Origin: Halichondria panicea
Taxonomy: Eukaryota > Porifera > Demospongiae > Suberitida > Halichondriidae
DNA length: 64,000 nucleotides
NCBI RefSeq assembly: GCF_963675165.1
Contig: NC_087387.1
Span: 5,953,601 to 6,017,600 of the forward strand
Direction: 5' to 3'
Part shown: positions 1 through 10,483 of the stretch, piece after piece
How positions within the stretch are numbered: position 1 is the first letter of the stretch
Layout: each line of letters starts with the position of its first letter
Position numbers and translations under genes: made by a program
Notes under the pieces: model-generated
Told to the model about the DNA's origin: nothing
The model's database searches: none
What the model saw: the letters and a program-made list of their open reading frames with translations, nothing else

Positions 1-1232
1 TACCTCTTGATGATGCATCCACCGCACCAAGTGAAACAAAAAACACACCAGTCAGCACAACAACGACACGAGTCACCACAACTAGTGAGGCAATACTGGG
101 ATCAGCCACTGGACTATTGTTGGTTGTGCTGGTGGGTGTCATCATTGGGTGGATATGTACTTGCATTATCATGAGGAGGAGACACGAACAATACCACATC
201 AACCACAGGTCAGTCGACAGTGAGCTCACCTACTGCACCACACCCACCCACACACTAGCCACTATAGGAACTAGATTGTATATATCCTCAATACTTGAGA
301 GCGGCCCAACTCAAATTCTGAGATATGGTTCATGAATCACAACACTTTTAATGAAGCTTACAAGTGCTCATAATTATTATAATTAACACTTACTTTTGAA
401 ATGGATACAATTTTCCGTTTTAAGTGAAGCCAATTATATCCCACGGTAGTTTGACGAAAACAAGTTTTAACAGGCCACCTAAAAGTATTGCTCGTAACCT
501 ATCACAAAATCATAAAAGCAGCTATACTTGGCCAACAGAACTCAAGTCAAATACTACACACGCACACACAGACACACAGATGCTAACGGCTACACATACG
601 CCCACTCCACCACCTCCACACCTCACCCTGCCCCCTCTTGCGAGGCCCCGGACACTACCTACAGCTCAATAGGTCAAACCTACGAGACAATTCCTCCTAG
701 AGTAGTCCAAAGCTTTGACTCATTGACTGTTAATGAAGCATACGGACCAGCTAGGTCTATAGCACAAGATGATGACACGTACAGTAAGCTGGGCAACAGT
801 GTAACAAGGAGGCAAGGAGATTCAGAGCCACACAGAGTGATGGACAAATACCAACAGAGAGTTGATTCAAGAATTGATTACTCCACACAAGGACAAGACG
901 AGTTGGTCGACGATAGCTATAGCAAGCTGGCTGATAGCAAGCTAGTCGGCGATGATAGCTATAGCAAGCTGGTTGGTGACGATAGCTATAGCAAGCTAGC
1001 TGGTGCTGCTAGTAAAAGGTATGATTATTATGAACTGGAGCCACAGGGACTACAGTCGAGTGCCGATCAAAAGAGCTTCAAGATTGTGACGAAGGAAACT
1101 GAGTGTGCTGGTGGAGGGAACACTATTGAGGGGGCGGGAGGTCGTGAGGGGAGTGTGTGTAGTGAGGGGGCGGAAGATTACGAGGTCCCTATTAAAGGAA
1201 ATGTGGAGGATGCTCAAACGATAAATTTTTAA
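1..1232 (+). CDS. Gene A: type I membrane protein with multi-YSKL tail (5' partial)
   Basis: Two exons are visible: 1..208 (the 5' part lies outside the window) and 572..1232. The first encodes a Thr/Ser-rich stalk, then a transmembrane helix ending GWICTCIIMRRRH. It stops at an AG|GTCAGT donor in phase 2. The second starts after a CACACACAG acceptor, the only position that keeps frame, and encodes a tail of about 220 residues. The tail carries YSSI, YETI, four YSKL, YYEL and YEVP. The spacing between YxxL motifs is 5-10 residues, which resembles ITAM or hemITAM arrays without matching the consensus strictly. It is the close paralog of gene E (10,484-12,797), so the missing start probably encodes a signal peptide and a short Cys-containing ectodomain. 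Function is unknown; tyrosine-phosphorylation signalling at the plasma membrane is inferred from the motifs. Confidence 0.75.
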
Positions 1233-1308
1233 TACTGCAAACGCATAGAAAACTGTTTCTCTTACATGTCACATGATACATACATGAACTCATAATACGT
1301 GATGATCA

Positions 1309-1722
1309 TATGTGACAGGCTCTGGGAAAACAGACCAATTGGAGCAGATATTGGTATTGAGCAATAGCCAGATTTATAGACTACAGTGCATAATCTCATA
1401 AAATTTTTCTTGGCTTATAGCTTTCTACTACCTCTCTGCAAAATCTGATGCTCTGAATCCAACTCTTTCCACCAAAGCGCTTTTGTCTAAGCAGCCACAA
1501 TTACCTTACTTTTCCCAATTTGGCAATCTTTGAGTGGGCGTTTTTCAATACCGCTGTTTTACAACTTCGAGTTTCCAACGCGCATAACTCAGGCATGGAA
1601 CAAGCTATGTGCAAACTAAGCATATCAATGCGTAGGCAATTCTTTGCTCTATCATCTTGTATATAGATCGCAAAAATTATAGCTTGCGCCAATTGGTCTG
1701 TTTTCCAGAGCCTGTCACATAT
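1309..1722. mobile_element. Inverted-repeat element (MITE-like), about 414 bp
   Basis: The two ends are inverted copies of about 33 bp, beginning TGTGACAGGCTCTGG on the left (from about 1310) and ending CCAGAGCCTGTCACA on the right (to about 1720), with one indel between them. The interior has no credible coding capacity. This fits a non-autonomous DNA transposon. It occupies part of the 1.3 kb spacer between genes A and B. Confidence 0.65.
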
Positions 1723-2080
1723 AATTATTACAATAAACAAACAAGTTGTTGTAATTATAAGCACTGAAGCAATCTCTTGTGTTCTGATATATTGATGTGC
1801 ATGGTACAAACAAAGTGACCAAAGAAAAATCACCCCCCCTTTTTTGACATACGGATATACTTACAACAATGACAAGGATTCAGAAACCCCACAGTTGACT
1901 CTAACTTTTAAACTATAGGACACACATACATACTGAATGGCATTGCTATATACTATTGCTTTTACTATCAGTATATCAAAACACTATAATTATAAGGAAA
2001 TATGGGATACTATATGCATTAATTCTTTGTCAATTTGTGTTGACTTTTCGGGACGTTGAATTAGTAATCCATTTGACTGT

Positions 2081-2474
2081 TATACCGTATATCTTCTAAT
2101 TTATCGGACAGCAAAAATAATTATTTTGGAAATTGTCCGGGTATAATTGGAACAGAGCATGCGAAGTGTCCGGAATAATTAGAACAAGCAAGCAGCTGCA
2201 TGCGAGCTAGCTAAGTTTAATAGAACAATGTACGACTGAATAGTTGCACTAACTATCTAAAACTAGCTACTCAAAGCTATCTAACTGCAGCACTCCAAGT
2301 CTTACTTGCCGTCTACGAATGGTAACTCAACTTTTCAAGATATTGTCTGGATATTTAGAACAAATGTAATATTAAAGTAATGGAGTGTCCGTTGTATTAG
2401 AACAACGAAAATTGCCCAAAAGAGTGTCCGGGGTAATTAGAAGTGTCCGATAAATTAGAAGATATACGGTATAT
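2081..2474. mobile_element. Inverted-repeat element (MITE-like), about 394 bp
   Basis: Terminal inverted repeats of about 29 bp read TATACCGTATATCTTCTAAT at the left end and its complement, ending AGAAGATATACGGTATA, at the right. The interior repeats short TGTCCGG-(n)-AATTAGAA motifs several times. There is no ORF. It ends about 60 bp upstream of the gene B start codon, so it may contribute to that promoter. Confidence 0.7.
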
Positions 2475-2533
2475 ATAAAAATTACACGATTAAGAAGTGC
2501 AGTTAGCTAAAATTAATGTGCTCAACTATCAAG

Positions 2534-3869
2534 ATGAAGTTTGTATTTGTACTATTAGTAGCAGCAATTCACTGCAGACTTTCCATTGGACTCAATACTA
2601 GGAGTAAGTTAAAATAAGTATAATAATTATAACACAAGAAAACTTTGCATCATAGAATGCAGAATGGCTGCAGATTGTCTTAGAGAAATTGATGACCAAT
2701 GTACAGATATTTGCGATGATTGTACTGAAGATGTATTGAAAGAAAGATGCAATTGCCATCCATTCATTGAACCGTGCATGACAGTGAAAGTAACAGCCAC
2801 TCACACAGTGACCTACGCTCCTCCCATGGTAACTATAAGACCAACATGCTCTCCCCTAGTGGTAGCACCAACATGCACTCTTCCAGTGGCAAAAGTAACA
2901 CCATCATGTCCCACTACCATTACACAGTATTCAAGTATCACACCAACAAACTGTCTACGGTCTACACACACCAAGGAAATGTCTACAACTGTAGGGACAA
3001 GTTACACTGACACGGTTACTAGAAACAGTAGTTCAGTAACAGACAACATTAATACAACTACATGTAACTGCAGTCTAGTGACAGTCACCGCAATGTCAAC
3101 TACCGGAGGAGACTCAAACACCAGTCTTAACACAGCTACTGAAGCAGCTACAAGTAACAGCAATCAAGGGATGCCATGTAACAGTAGTCCAGTGACACTA
3201 GGAGCATTCATAGCTGTATACTAGCAGCACTGCTGGTTGCAGTAACTACAGGATGGATAGTCACTTGTGTGGTCAACAGAAGGAAAGATAAAGCCTCAAC
3301 TACAAGGTACTAGTAAACTAGGAGCACACAGTATTAGCTTAATCTACGTAGTACTGTATCAAATGCAATTGTGAATGAAACACTGTTCAATTAAGCTTCT
3401 GATTGCGATACTATATTCTAGAATTAAATGCTTTTTCCTTTCCGAGTATCATTTTAAACATCACGGGTATACATAGCAGTGAGATTGTTGTGTAATGACA
3501 TGTGTACGTGCACACACCTGTAGCAACAAAGATAATAACGCTCTACAAAACCCAGTGTATGATTCAGAACATGTCCAACGTTACCAAGGCAACCTGTCAG
3601 CTCGTACACAGACAGGTTACAGCTCACAGGGTCCGGCCTACGAGCAGGTCAGGGTTGACACGGGAACTGACTATGATGTCATCGATCGCAGTGGACCACG
3701 CCCACCAACCACACACCCTGTCCCTACATCTGACCAAGACTACAGTACATTGGATACTGACGAGCAAGAGCATGACTATCATGTGCTAGAATCAACCAAT
3801 GCAGGGGGTCCAACAGCTGTGGGGGGTCAAGAGCCTCAAGACTACGAGATACCACTCAGAAAGATGTAG
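2534..3869 (+). pseudogene. Gene B: small Cys-rich receptor with ITAM-like tail; frame broken in the membrane helix
   Basis: Exons 2534..2603 (signal peptide MKFVFVLLVAAIH, phase 1), 2656..3306 and 3524..3869. Exon 2 encodes a Cys-rich ectodomain of about 40 residues (several CxxC spacings, then RCNC), a long Thr/Ser stalk and the start of the helix (LGAFIAV). Compared with paralog D, two extra bases (TA, near 3219-3220) shift the frame and give a TAG at 3222-3224, so the helix and tail are lost if the sequence is right. The tail exon is itself open and carries YEQV, YDVI, YSTL, YHVL and YEIP. YSTL and YHVL are separated by exactly 8 residues, fitting the ITAM spacing. The product may be a secreted ectodomain, a pseudogene, or the result of a sequencing error. 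Confidence 0.7.
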
Positions 3870-4007
3870 TAGCTACGTAAGAGACAGTGTGTGTTTGCAA
3901 TAGAAACTGAAAGCTAACTCAACAGTTTATAAACAACTTCATAATCATGCTTAGTTTGCATGTGTTCTAGTTCAGATTATAACATTGATTTGTACTTGCA
4001 CACTCTT

Positions 4008-4672
4008 CTCAGGTGCATTAAGGACTGGGACCTTCAATTATTGCTGAATTTGCAAATTATAAGCCCCGCCCACACGGTCGCCATGGTTCCGCCCACGCAT
4101 TCATTACTTCAACGTACCACTCCCTTTTCATTTTGCAGTAATTCAGCTAGTTTAGAGAAGTGGCTTAGTCGGCGTTTAAAACACCCTCTAGTAAAGCTTG
4201 CGAGGCAATAGATGACTTCCATAAGCCTTCCTTAGCTGATTTATCCTTGTACTTTGTCAAAAAATTGTTGACCGTGTCCCTGGGAAGCCTACTATCCAAG
4301 ATGAGACTGCTACATCAAACAACTTTCTGTTATTTCTCCCTTGCAAAGACCAGGAGGGCTAAGCGCTAGAGTGAGTTGTTAGCTTAGATAGAACTAAGTA
4401 TAATGAGCAGCAGCAATAGCTAGTAGCCTTAGTGTTTAAACGCCGATTTTTCAATAGAAAAGTGAAATAGTGCTTCGACAAAACGGACCATCCCCACTGA
4501 TCAATTAGTGGGCAGGGCTTCATTTTAATATTTTCCTAGAGAATGGAAGCTAGTGTTTCATTTCATCATAAAAGTTTTACACATATTAATATACATAGTA
4601 AACAGCAGCAGGTTGAAGTGCCTCTTATAAATGTCTTTTTTATGTTGGTCCCAGTCCTTAATGCACCTGAGT
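4008..4672. mobile_element. Inverted-repeat insertion between genes B and C
   Basis: The ends are 25-bp inverted repeats: CTCAGGTGCATTAAGGACTG at about 4008 and its complement ending at about 4672. A second nested inverted pair surrounds a GGCGTTTAAA/TTTAAACGCC motif. The equivalent spacer in the duplicated block (about 8490-8510, between D and F) runs straight from CACTCTC into TTAGTTCCCC with no insert. That is the pattern expected of an occupied and an empty site. No coding capacity is seen. Confidence 0.7.
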
Positions 4673-4734
4673 TAGTTCCCCAAATATCAGACACAGAACA
4701 TGAAGGGTACAAATGAAGCACTGTACAGTATGAG

Positions 4735-5358
4735 ACTAGAGCACTAAAGTGCAAACCCTCGGCTGGTGACATGATAATAAAGAAACCAGAAGAGTGATAA
4801 TGCAGTGCATGTAGCATGTATGACTAGCATGCACTAGCACAGCAACTCAAGAGCAATAAAACTAAACTAACAACGTACATGCATGAGACATGCACTATGG
4901 ACTGGGATCACAGCAAAGAAGCCTGGAGTCTTAGACTAAGAGAAGTATGGCTCCTTCCAGGCTGGAGTACGTATAGGATCCAGAGTCAGTCAACAACCAG
5001 TCACAATTCTACTTTCTTGACAATTGTTCCTGGTACGGGATCACTTCAGCTGAAAATACATAATCAAGCCTTGACTACGTATTTTCAGCTGAAGTGATCC
5101 CGTACCTTGACTCAAGGCCACGTGGCAAGTTTAAGCTTCTTAGCTTTTGCTCGCTTTTACTCGACAAAGAAGCTTTAACATCAAAATCTGCCACTATTGA
5201 AACCAAGATATTGTTGTGTGAAGACTACCTATGCTGCAAACGCAGTGCTATGGCATCCAGGTGAGTAGATATACTCGTTACAAACAAACAAACAAACAAA
5301 CAGACAAACAAACAGACAGGCTACTATAACCCGTGGCCGCCCACGCGCCTCGGGTTAA
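4735..5358. repeat. Second block-specific insertion, containing a perfect hairpin
   Basis: Sequence shared with the D-F spacer is interrupted after TATGAG (about 4734) and resumes at ATGAGGTAT (about 5359), so about 620 bp is extra here. Within it, 5032..5059 and 5079..5106 are perfect 28-bp inverted copies (core ATCACTTCAGCTGAAAATAC) with a 19-nt loop. The 3' part (about 5130-5350) resembles a second copy at about 24,200-24,420, including GAAGCTTTAACATCAAAATC and an (ACAG/AAAC)n tract, which indicates a dispersed repeat family. No gene is visible. Confidence 0.6.
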
Positions 5359-5696
5359 TGAGGTATAATGCATAAGAGGTGGAATAGACTACAAGCAGAC
5401 ACTTGTGTACACATTGGAGATTATTGCATGTGAGGTGGTGGAGGTCAACATATAACCATGCATGTACTCGGGGATTTAAAAAGCCTAACATAATTATATA
5501 ACATGGGCCCAGGTACAAATAACCCGGCTAGGTTTATCATCCACCTGTACTAACAATGTCATGTGTAGTCGGAGTTGAAAGTATAAACATAAACGATAAA
5601 CTACTTAGGGCCTAAGGACACAATAATAGCTTGGGGACCTACGTACACACAAGCCGCACACAACAGTGTTAGCTCTTATAGCTACAATCTTAGAAA

Positions 5697-6879
5697 ATGA
5701 AGCTCTTTCTGGTGTTACTACTAACATACTGCACAGTGGTGACAAGGACAGGAGGTATGCTGCTAACTGAATATAACTTTGACATGTATATAGTCTTTGA
5801 TATGTATATAAGTGTGGTACATATGGTCTACTTTGTATACAGGATTGTTCAGATGCAATAGGCACATTTCTTGTAGAAGAAATTGCTGGTTTTGTGACTG
5901 CTCCTCTCAATGCACGTGCACTACTTGTCTAATGCCAGAAGCCATCACCATCACTGTTAGTGTAACAGTTTGCCCCACAAAGGCAACACAAGTACTAGCA
6001 ACTACATCACAAACACCAGCCATTACTACTGCAGTCAGCTTCATGAGTCCAGTAACACCAACCACTACAATGCCAGGATCTACAGTTACCACCCAACCAC
6101 AGAGTCTAACCCCAGCGAGTCTAACCACGGGCTTAACTGCCTCTACTGGTGTTCTAGTGGCTCTACTGACAGGCACTATACTAGGATGGGTCAGTACTTG
6201 TGTGTACTGGAGATATTGGTACAAACACTTCACCAAACAACAAGAGTGAGTAACTTATCTACTGTACAGTTAGAGCATAATACGATGACAAAAGCATTTA
6301 CTAGCTGTTGATACAAACCATTAGAGAAGTCAATCAAGGATATTTTTACGACTAGCTACCTGTACAAGTATACGTAGTCAAAATGGCTTATGCAAAACTT
6401 AACTCCCCCCTCACACACATATGGTAGAGTAACGGACAACAGTAGGTCGCTACATAATGCAATGTACGACCCCACCCTCACACTACCCACCCCCATCACA
6501 AGCCACGCCCAACTACAGCTCCCTCGGTCACGTCTACGAACTGGTCGAACCAATCGGAGGTGACTATATGACATCATCAATAGGGGAGGGGCTTGTCACA
6601 CCCCCTGAATCACATGACCAAGAGTATAATACGCTGGGCAACACAAGAGTGGATCATGACTATCAGATATTGGAAACAGGGGAAGTGAAATCGACCAATC
6701 AGAATAGCCAGAGCATAACGAAAAATTGTGTGAATGTTGTTACAAGGGAAGCCGTAGAAGAAAGTGGTAGCCATGACGACAATACAAGCAATCAAATCGA
6801 CAGTGGACTAGTTGGGACTCGAGATTGTGATATTGAAAGTGAAGATATTGACAAGACGTACGATAATCTGAAGCACTGA
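5697..6879 (+). pseudogene. Gene C: Cys-rich receptor with ITAM-like tail; tail exon out of frame
   Basis: Exons 5697..5754 (signal peptide MKLFLVLLLTYC, phase 1), 5843..6245 and 6446..6879. Exon 2 gives a short ectodomain with nine cysteines, ending QCTCTTC, then a Thr/Ser/Pro stalk and a helix ending GWVSTCVYWRYWYK. It ends at GA|GTGAGT (phase 2). With the acceptor used by paralog F, the tail reads about 38 residues and hits TGA. The motif-bearing frame (YSSL, YELV, YNTL-8-YQIL, YDNL) is reached only in another frame, and I found no acceptor that restores it. The length difference from F near 6470-6510 is 7 nt, which explains the shift. Either the copy is broken or the sequence has an indel. 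Confidence 0.68.
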
Positions 6880-7165
6880 TTATTGTGTGTGTGTATAAAC
6901 TCATAAATATTCAATTAGCCTCTTAGAAACCAACACAACTATAAAGAAAATGGTTTCAGAAACTCTAAACATCGGCACTAACCTTTGAAATACATTAGGT
7001 AGACAAATGCTATACTATCAGTACCAAACACTCAACGGAATTATGACAACTGTTCTTATGATAAAACATACAATCTGTGTGGACTTGGTGTTGACTTTTC
7101 AGGACATTTAACTTCATACAGAAGGTACATGATAGGTGCAGTTAGTCAAGTTCAACCACATCAAG

Positions 7166-8358
7166 ATGAAGTTTGTATTTGTACTATTAGTAGCAGCAGT
7201 TCACCGGAGCCTTTCCATTGGGGGAACTCCTATACGAAGTCAATAGTTATCATACATAACATGAACACTTTATGGCATTCGTTTGCATTATAGAATGCAG
7301 TCGTTCTGTGAAGTACTTATTCAAGTTAATGGACCAACATGCCTAAATATTTGCCGCAATGTTTTGAGAAACAACTTGATAGATAATATTATAGGCAGTT
7401 GTAACTTGAACTCAGGAGAGGCTTGCATAACGATTATTAATGTAACAGGCATTCAGAGAGATTCATGCTCTCCGGTCATAACACCATCATGCCCCACTAC
7501 AACCACGGTCATTACACAGTACTTGAGTATCACACCAACAAATTGTCTACAGCCTACACACACCAAGGAAATGTCTACAACCGTGGGGACAGGAAACACT
7601 GACGCAGCTACTGGAGAAGCTACATGTACCTGCAGTGAAGTGACAGCCACCATGATGTCAGCTGCTGTAGAAGACCAAAACAGTAGTCCAGTGATACTAG
7701 GAGCATTCATAGCTGTACTAGCAGCACTGCTGGTTGCAGTAACTACAGGATGGATAGTCACTTGTGTGGTCAACAGAAGGAAAGATGAAGCTTCAACAAT
7801 AAGGTACTAGTAAACAAAAACGCACATTATGTTAGGCTAAAATTTTACTACTAGATTACTACAAATTTTAGGATGGACCGTGATGTACTACAATTACTGG
7901 TATAGGTATTTGTGATCTTATGAAGCCATAATTATAGGACTCGCAAAGTTTGATGCTTGTGCAAAACATTGCAGTAAAACAATACACTAGTATTGTACAC
8001 ATACACACACTTGCAGTAACAAAGATAACGCTCTACAAAACCCAGTGTACGATTCCGAACATGTCCAGCGTTACCAAGGCAACCCATCGGCTCGCACACA
8101 GACAGGCTACAGCTCACAGGGTCCGGCCTACGAACAAGTCAGGGTTGACACGGGAACTAACTATGATGTCATTGATCGCAGTGGACCACGCCCACCAACC
8201 ACACACCCTGACCCATATCTGACCAAGACTACAGTACATTGGATACTGACGAGCAAGAGCATGACTATCATGTGCTAGAGTCCACCAATGCAGGGGGTCC
8301 AACAGCTGTGGGGGGTCAAGAGCCTCAAGACTACGAGATACCACTCAGAAAGATGTAG
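7166..8358 (+). pseudogene. Gene D: paralog of B with a tail frameshift and a doubtful first junction
   Basis: Exons 7166..7238 (signal peptide MKFVFVLLVAAVH), 7294..7803 and 8017..8358. The helix is intact here (LGAFIAVLAALLVAVTTGWI, then VTCVVNRRK). The stalk resembles that of B, but the ectodomain differs more. Two problems are visible. The signal exon ends in phase 1, whereas exon 2 needs phase 2 from the acceptor at 7293 or phase 0 from the next AG, so the usual junction is not frame-compatible. One base is also missing relative to B at about 8213-8217, so the frame closes at 8276-8278 before the YSTL/YHVL pair. YEQV and the preceding motifs remain in frame; the ITAM-like pair and YEIP are lost. 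Confidence 0.65.
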
Positions 8359-8766
8359 TAGCTACGTAAGAGACAGTGTTTGCAATAGAAACTGAAAGCT
8401 AACTCAACAGTTTATAAACAACTCCATAATTATCCTAATTACATGTGTTCTAGTTCAGTAGAATAAGATTATAACATTGATTTGTACTTGCACACTCACT
8501 CTCTTAGTTCCCCAAATATCAGACACAGAACATGAAGGGTACAAATGAAGCACTGTACAGTATGAGATGAGGTATTATACATAAGAGGTGGAATAGACTA
8601 CAAGCAGACACTTGTACACATTGGAATGTCATGTGTAGTTGGAGTTGAAAGTATAAACATAAACGATAAACTACTTAGGGCCTAAGGACACAATAATAGC
8701 TTGGGGACCTACGTACACACAAGCCGCACACAACAGTGTTAGCTATTATAGCTACAATCTTATAAA

Positions 8767-9925
8767 ATGAAGCTCCTCTTTCTGGTGTTACTACTAACAT
8801 ACTGCACAGTGGTGACAAGGACAGGAGGTATGCTGCTAACTGAATATGTCTTTGACATGTATATAGTCTTTGATATGTATATAAGTGTGGTATATGGTCT
8901 ACTTTGTACACAGGATTGTTCAGATGCAATAGACAGATTTCTTATTACTGGTTACGTTACTGCTCCTCTCAATGCACGTGCACCACTTGTCTAATGCCAG
9001 AAGCCATCACCATCACTGTTAGTGCAACAGTTTGCCCCACAAGAGCAACACAAGTACTAGCAACTACATCACAAACACCAGCCATTACTACTGCTGTCAG
9101 CTTCATGAGTCCAATAACACCAACCACTACAACTCAAGGATCTACTGTTACCACCCAACCACAGAGTCTAACCCCAGCGAGTCTAACCACGGGCTTAACT
9201 GCCTCTACTGACAGGCACTATACTAGGATGGGTCAGCACTTGTGTGTACTGGAGATATTGGTACAAACACTTCACCAAACAACAAGAGTGAGTAACTTAT
9301 CTGCACTGTAAAATTAGAGCATAATACGATGACAAAGCATTTACTAGCTGTTGATACAAACATTTAGAGAAGTCACTCAAGGACGACTAGCTACCTGTAC
9401 AAGTATACGTAGTCAAAATGGCTTATATAAAACTTAACCCCCCCCCCCCCCCCCTCACACACATATGGTAGAGTAACGGACAACAGTAGGTCGCTACATA
9501 ATGCAGTGTACGACCCAGAGGTCCCCCACCCCCCACAAGCCATAACCAACTACAGCTCCCTTGGCCACGCCTACGAACTGGTCGAACCAATCGAAGGTAG
9601 TTATGACATCATCAATAGGGGAGGGGCTATGATGCCACGCCTACATACCACACCCCCTGAATCACATGACCAGGAGTACAGTACGCTGGACAACACAAGA
9701 GTGGATCATGACTATCAGATATTGGAAGCAGGGGAAGTGGAATTGACCAATCAGAATAGCCAGAGCATAACAGAAAATGATGTGAATGTTGAAATTACAA
9801 TAGAAGATAGTGGTAGTCATGACGACGATACAAGCGATCAAATCGACAGTGGACTAGTTGGGACTCAAGATTGTGATATTGAAAGTGAAGATGCTGACAA
9901 GATGTACGATAATCTAAAGCACTGA
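8767..9925 (+). pseudogene. Gene F: paralog of C with a 20-nt deletion in the membrane helix
   Basis: Exons 8767..8827 (signal peptide MKLLFLVLLLTYC, phase 1), 8914..9287 and 9490..9925. Compared with C, 20 nt are missing between two copies of CTCTACT (near 9208). This removes the first half of the helix and shifts the frame, so the protein would end at 9309-9311 without a membrane anchor or tail. The tail exon is intact and frame-compatible with the ancestral junction (GA|G). It carries YSSL, YELV, YDII, YSTL-8-YQIL and YDNL, the clearest ITAM-spaced pair of the block. A deletion between short direct repeats is a common replication-slippage product. Confidence 0.68.
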
Positions 9926-10483
9926 TTATTGTGTGTCTGTATAAACTTCCCATAAACGTCAACATTTACTAGTAATAAGTGCATGCAGCTGTTTTAGCAT
10001 AATTATACAGAAATACATGTGATTAAATAAACAAGTGAATAATTATATCCATCTAGGTCTGTGCAAATACTCAATTATATATGCATGTACACCACGCACG
10101 CACGCACGCACACACATGTACGACTACTGAATTATTATTATTATTCTCTTTTCGTATAATTACGTAGATCATTAATACGTAGGTCATTAGCAGCATTAAT
10201 AAACGTGCAGGGACGTGGTGTAGAAATGGTTGTAATGAGTAGAATCACCTTCAGCACAATAGAGATATGGAAGAGGTACAGTCAATACAATATGGAGTCA
10301 TGCATGTTGAAACCTTAGCTGGGTCTGATAAGATAAGTACATAAACTGAAAGCACTATGGGGACTCAAAAGATGCACCTACGTCAACACCAACCATCTAT
10401 ATATACAGTGTGCATACAGTACTGATAGACTAGAATAACAGAACATAGTTAGGGCCTACATCGTTCTTAGACTACCTCTTAAA
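9926..10483. other. Intergenic spacer between F and E
   Basis: No ORF or exon with splice support is visible. It contains short (CGCA)n/(CA)n tracts at about 10,091-10,115 and AT-rich sequence. It presumably holds the F 3' end and the E promoter. Confidence 0.5.

Noticed and set aside
1501-1833. 110-codon minus-strand frame over the first inverted-repeat element
   Set aside because: It spans the element boundary, lacks known motifs and has no sign of splicing or a paralog.
8914-8994. Alternative reading DCSDAI... in exon 2 of C and F
   Set aside because: It resembles the DC start of other ectodomains but ends at a stop before the stalk, whereas the chosen frame continues through the stalk and, in C, the helix.
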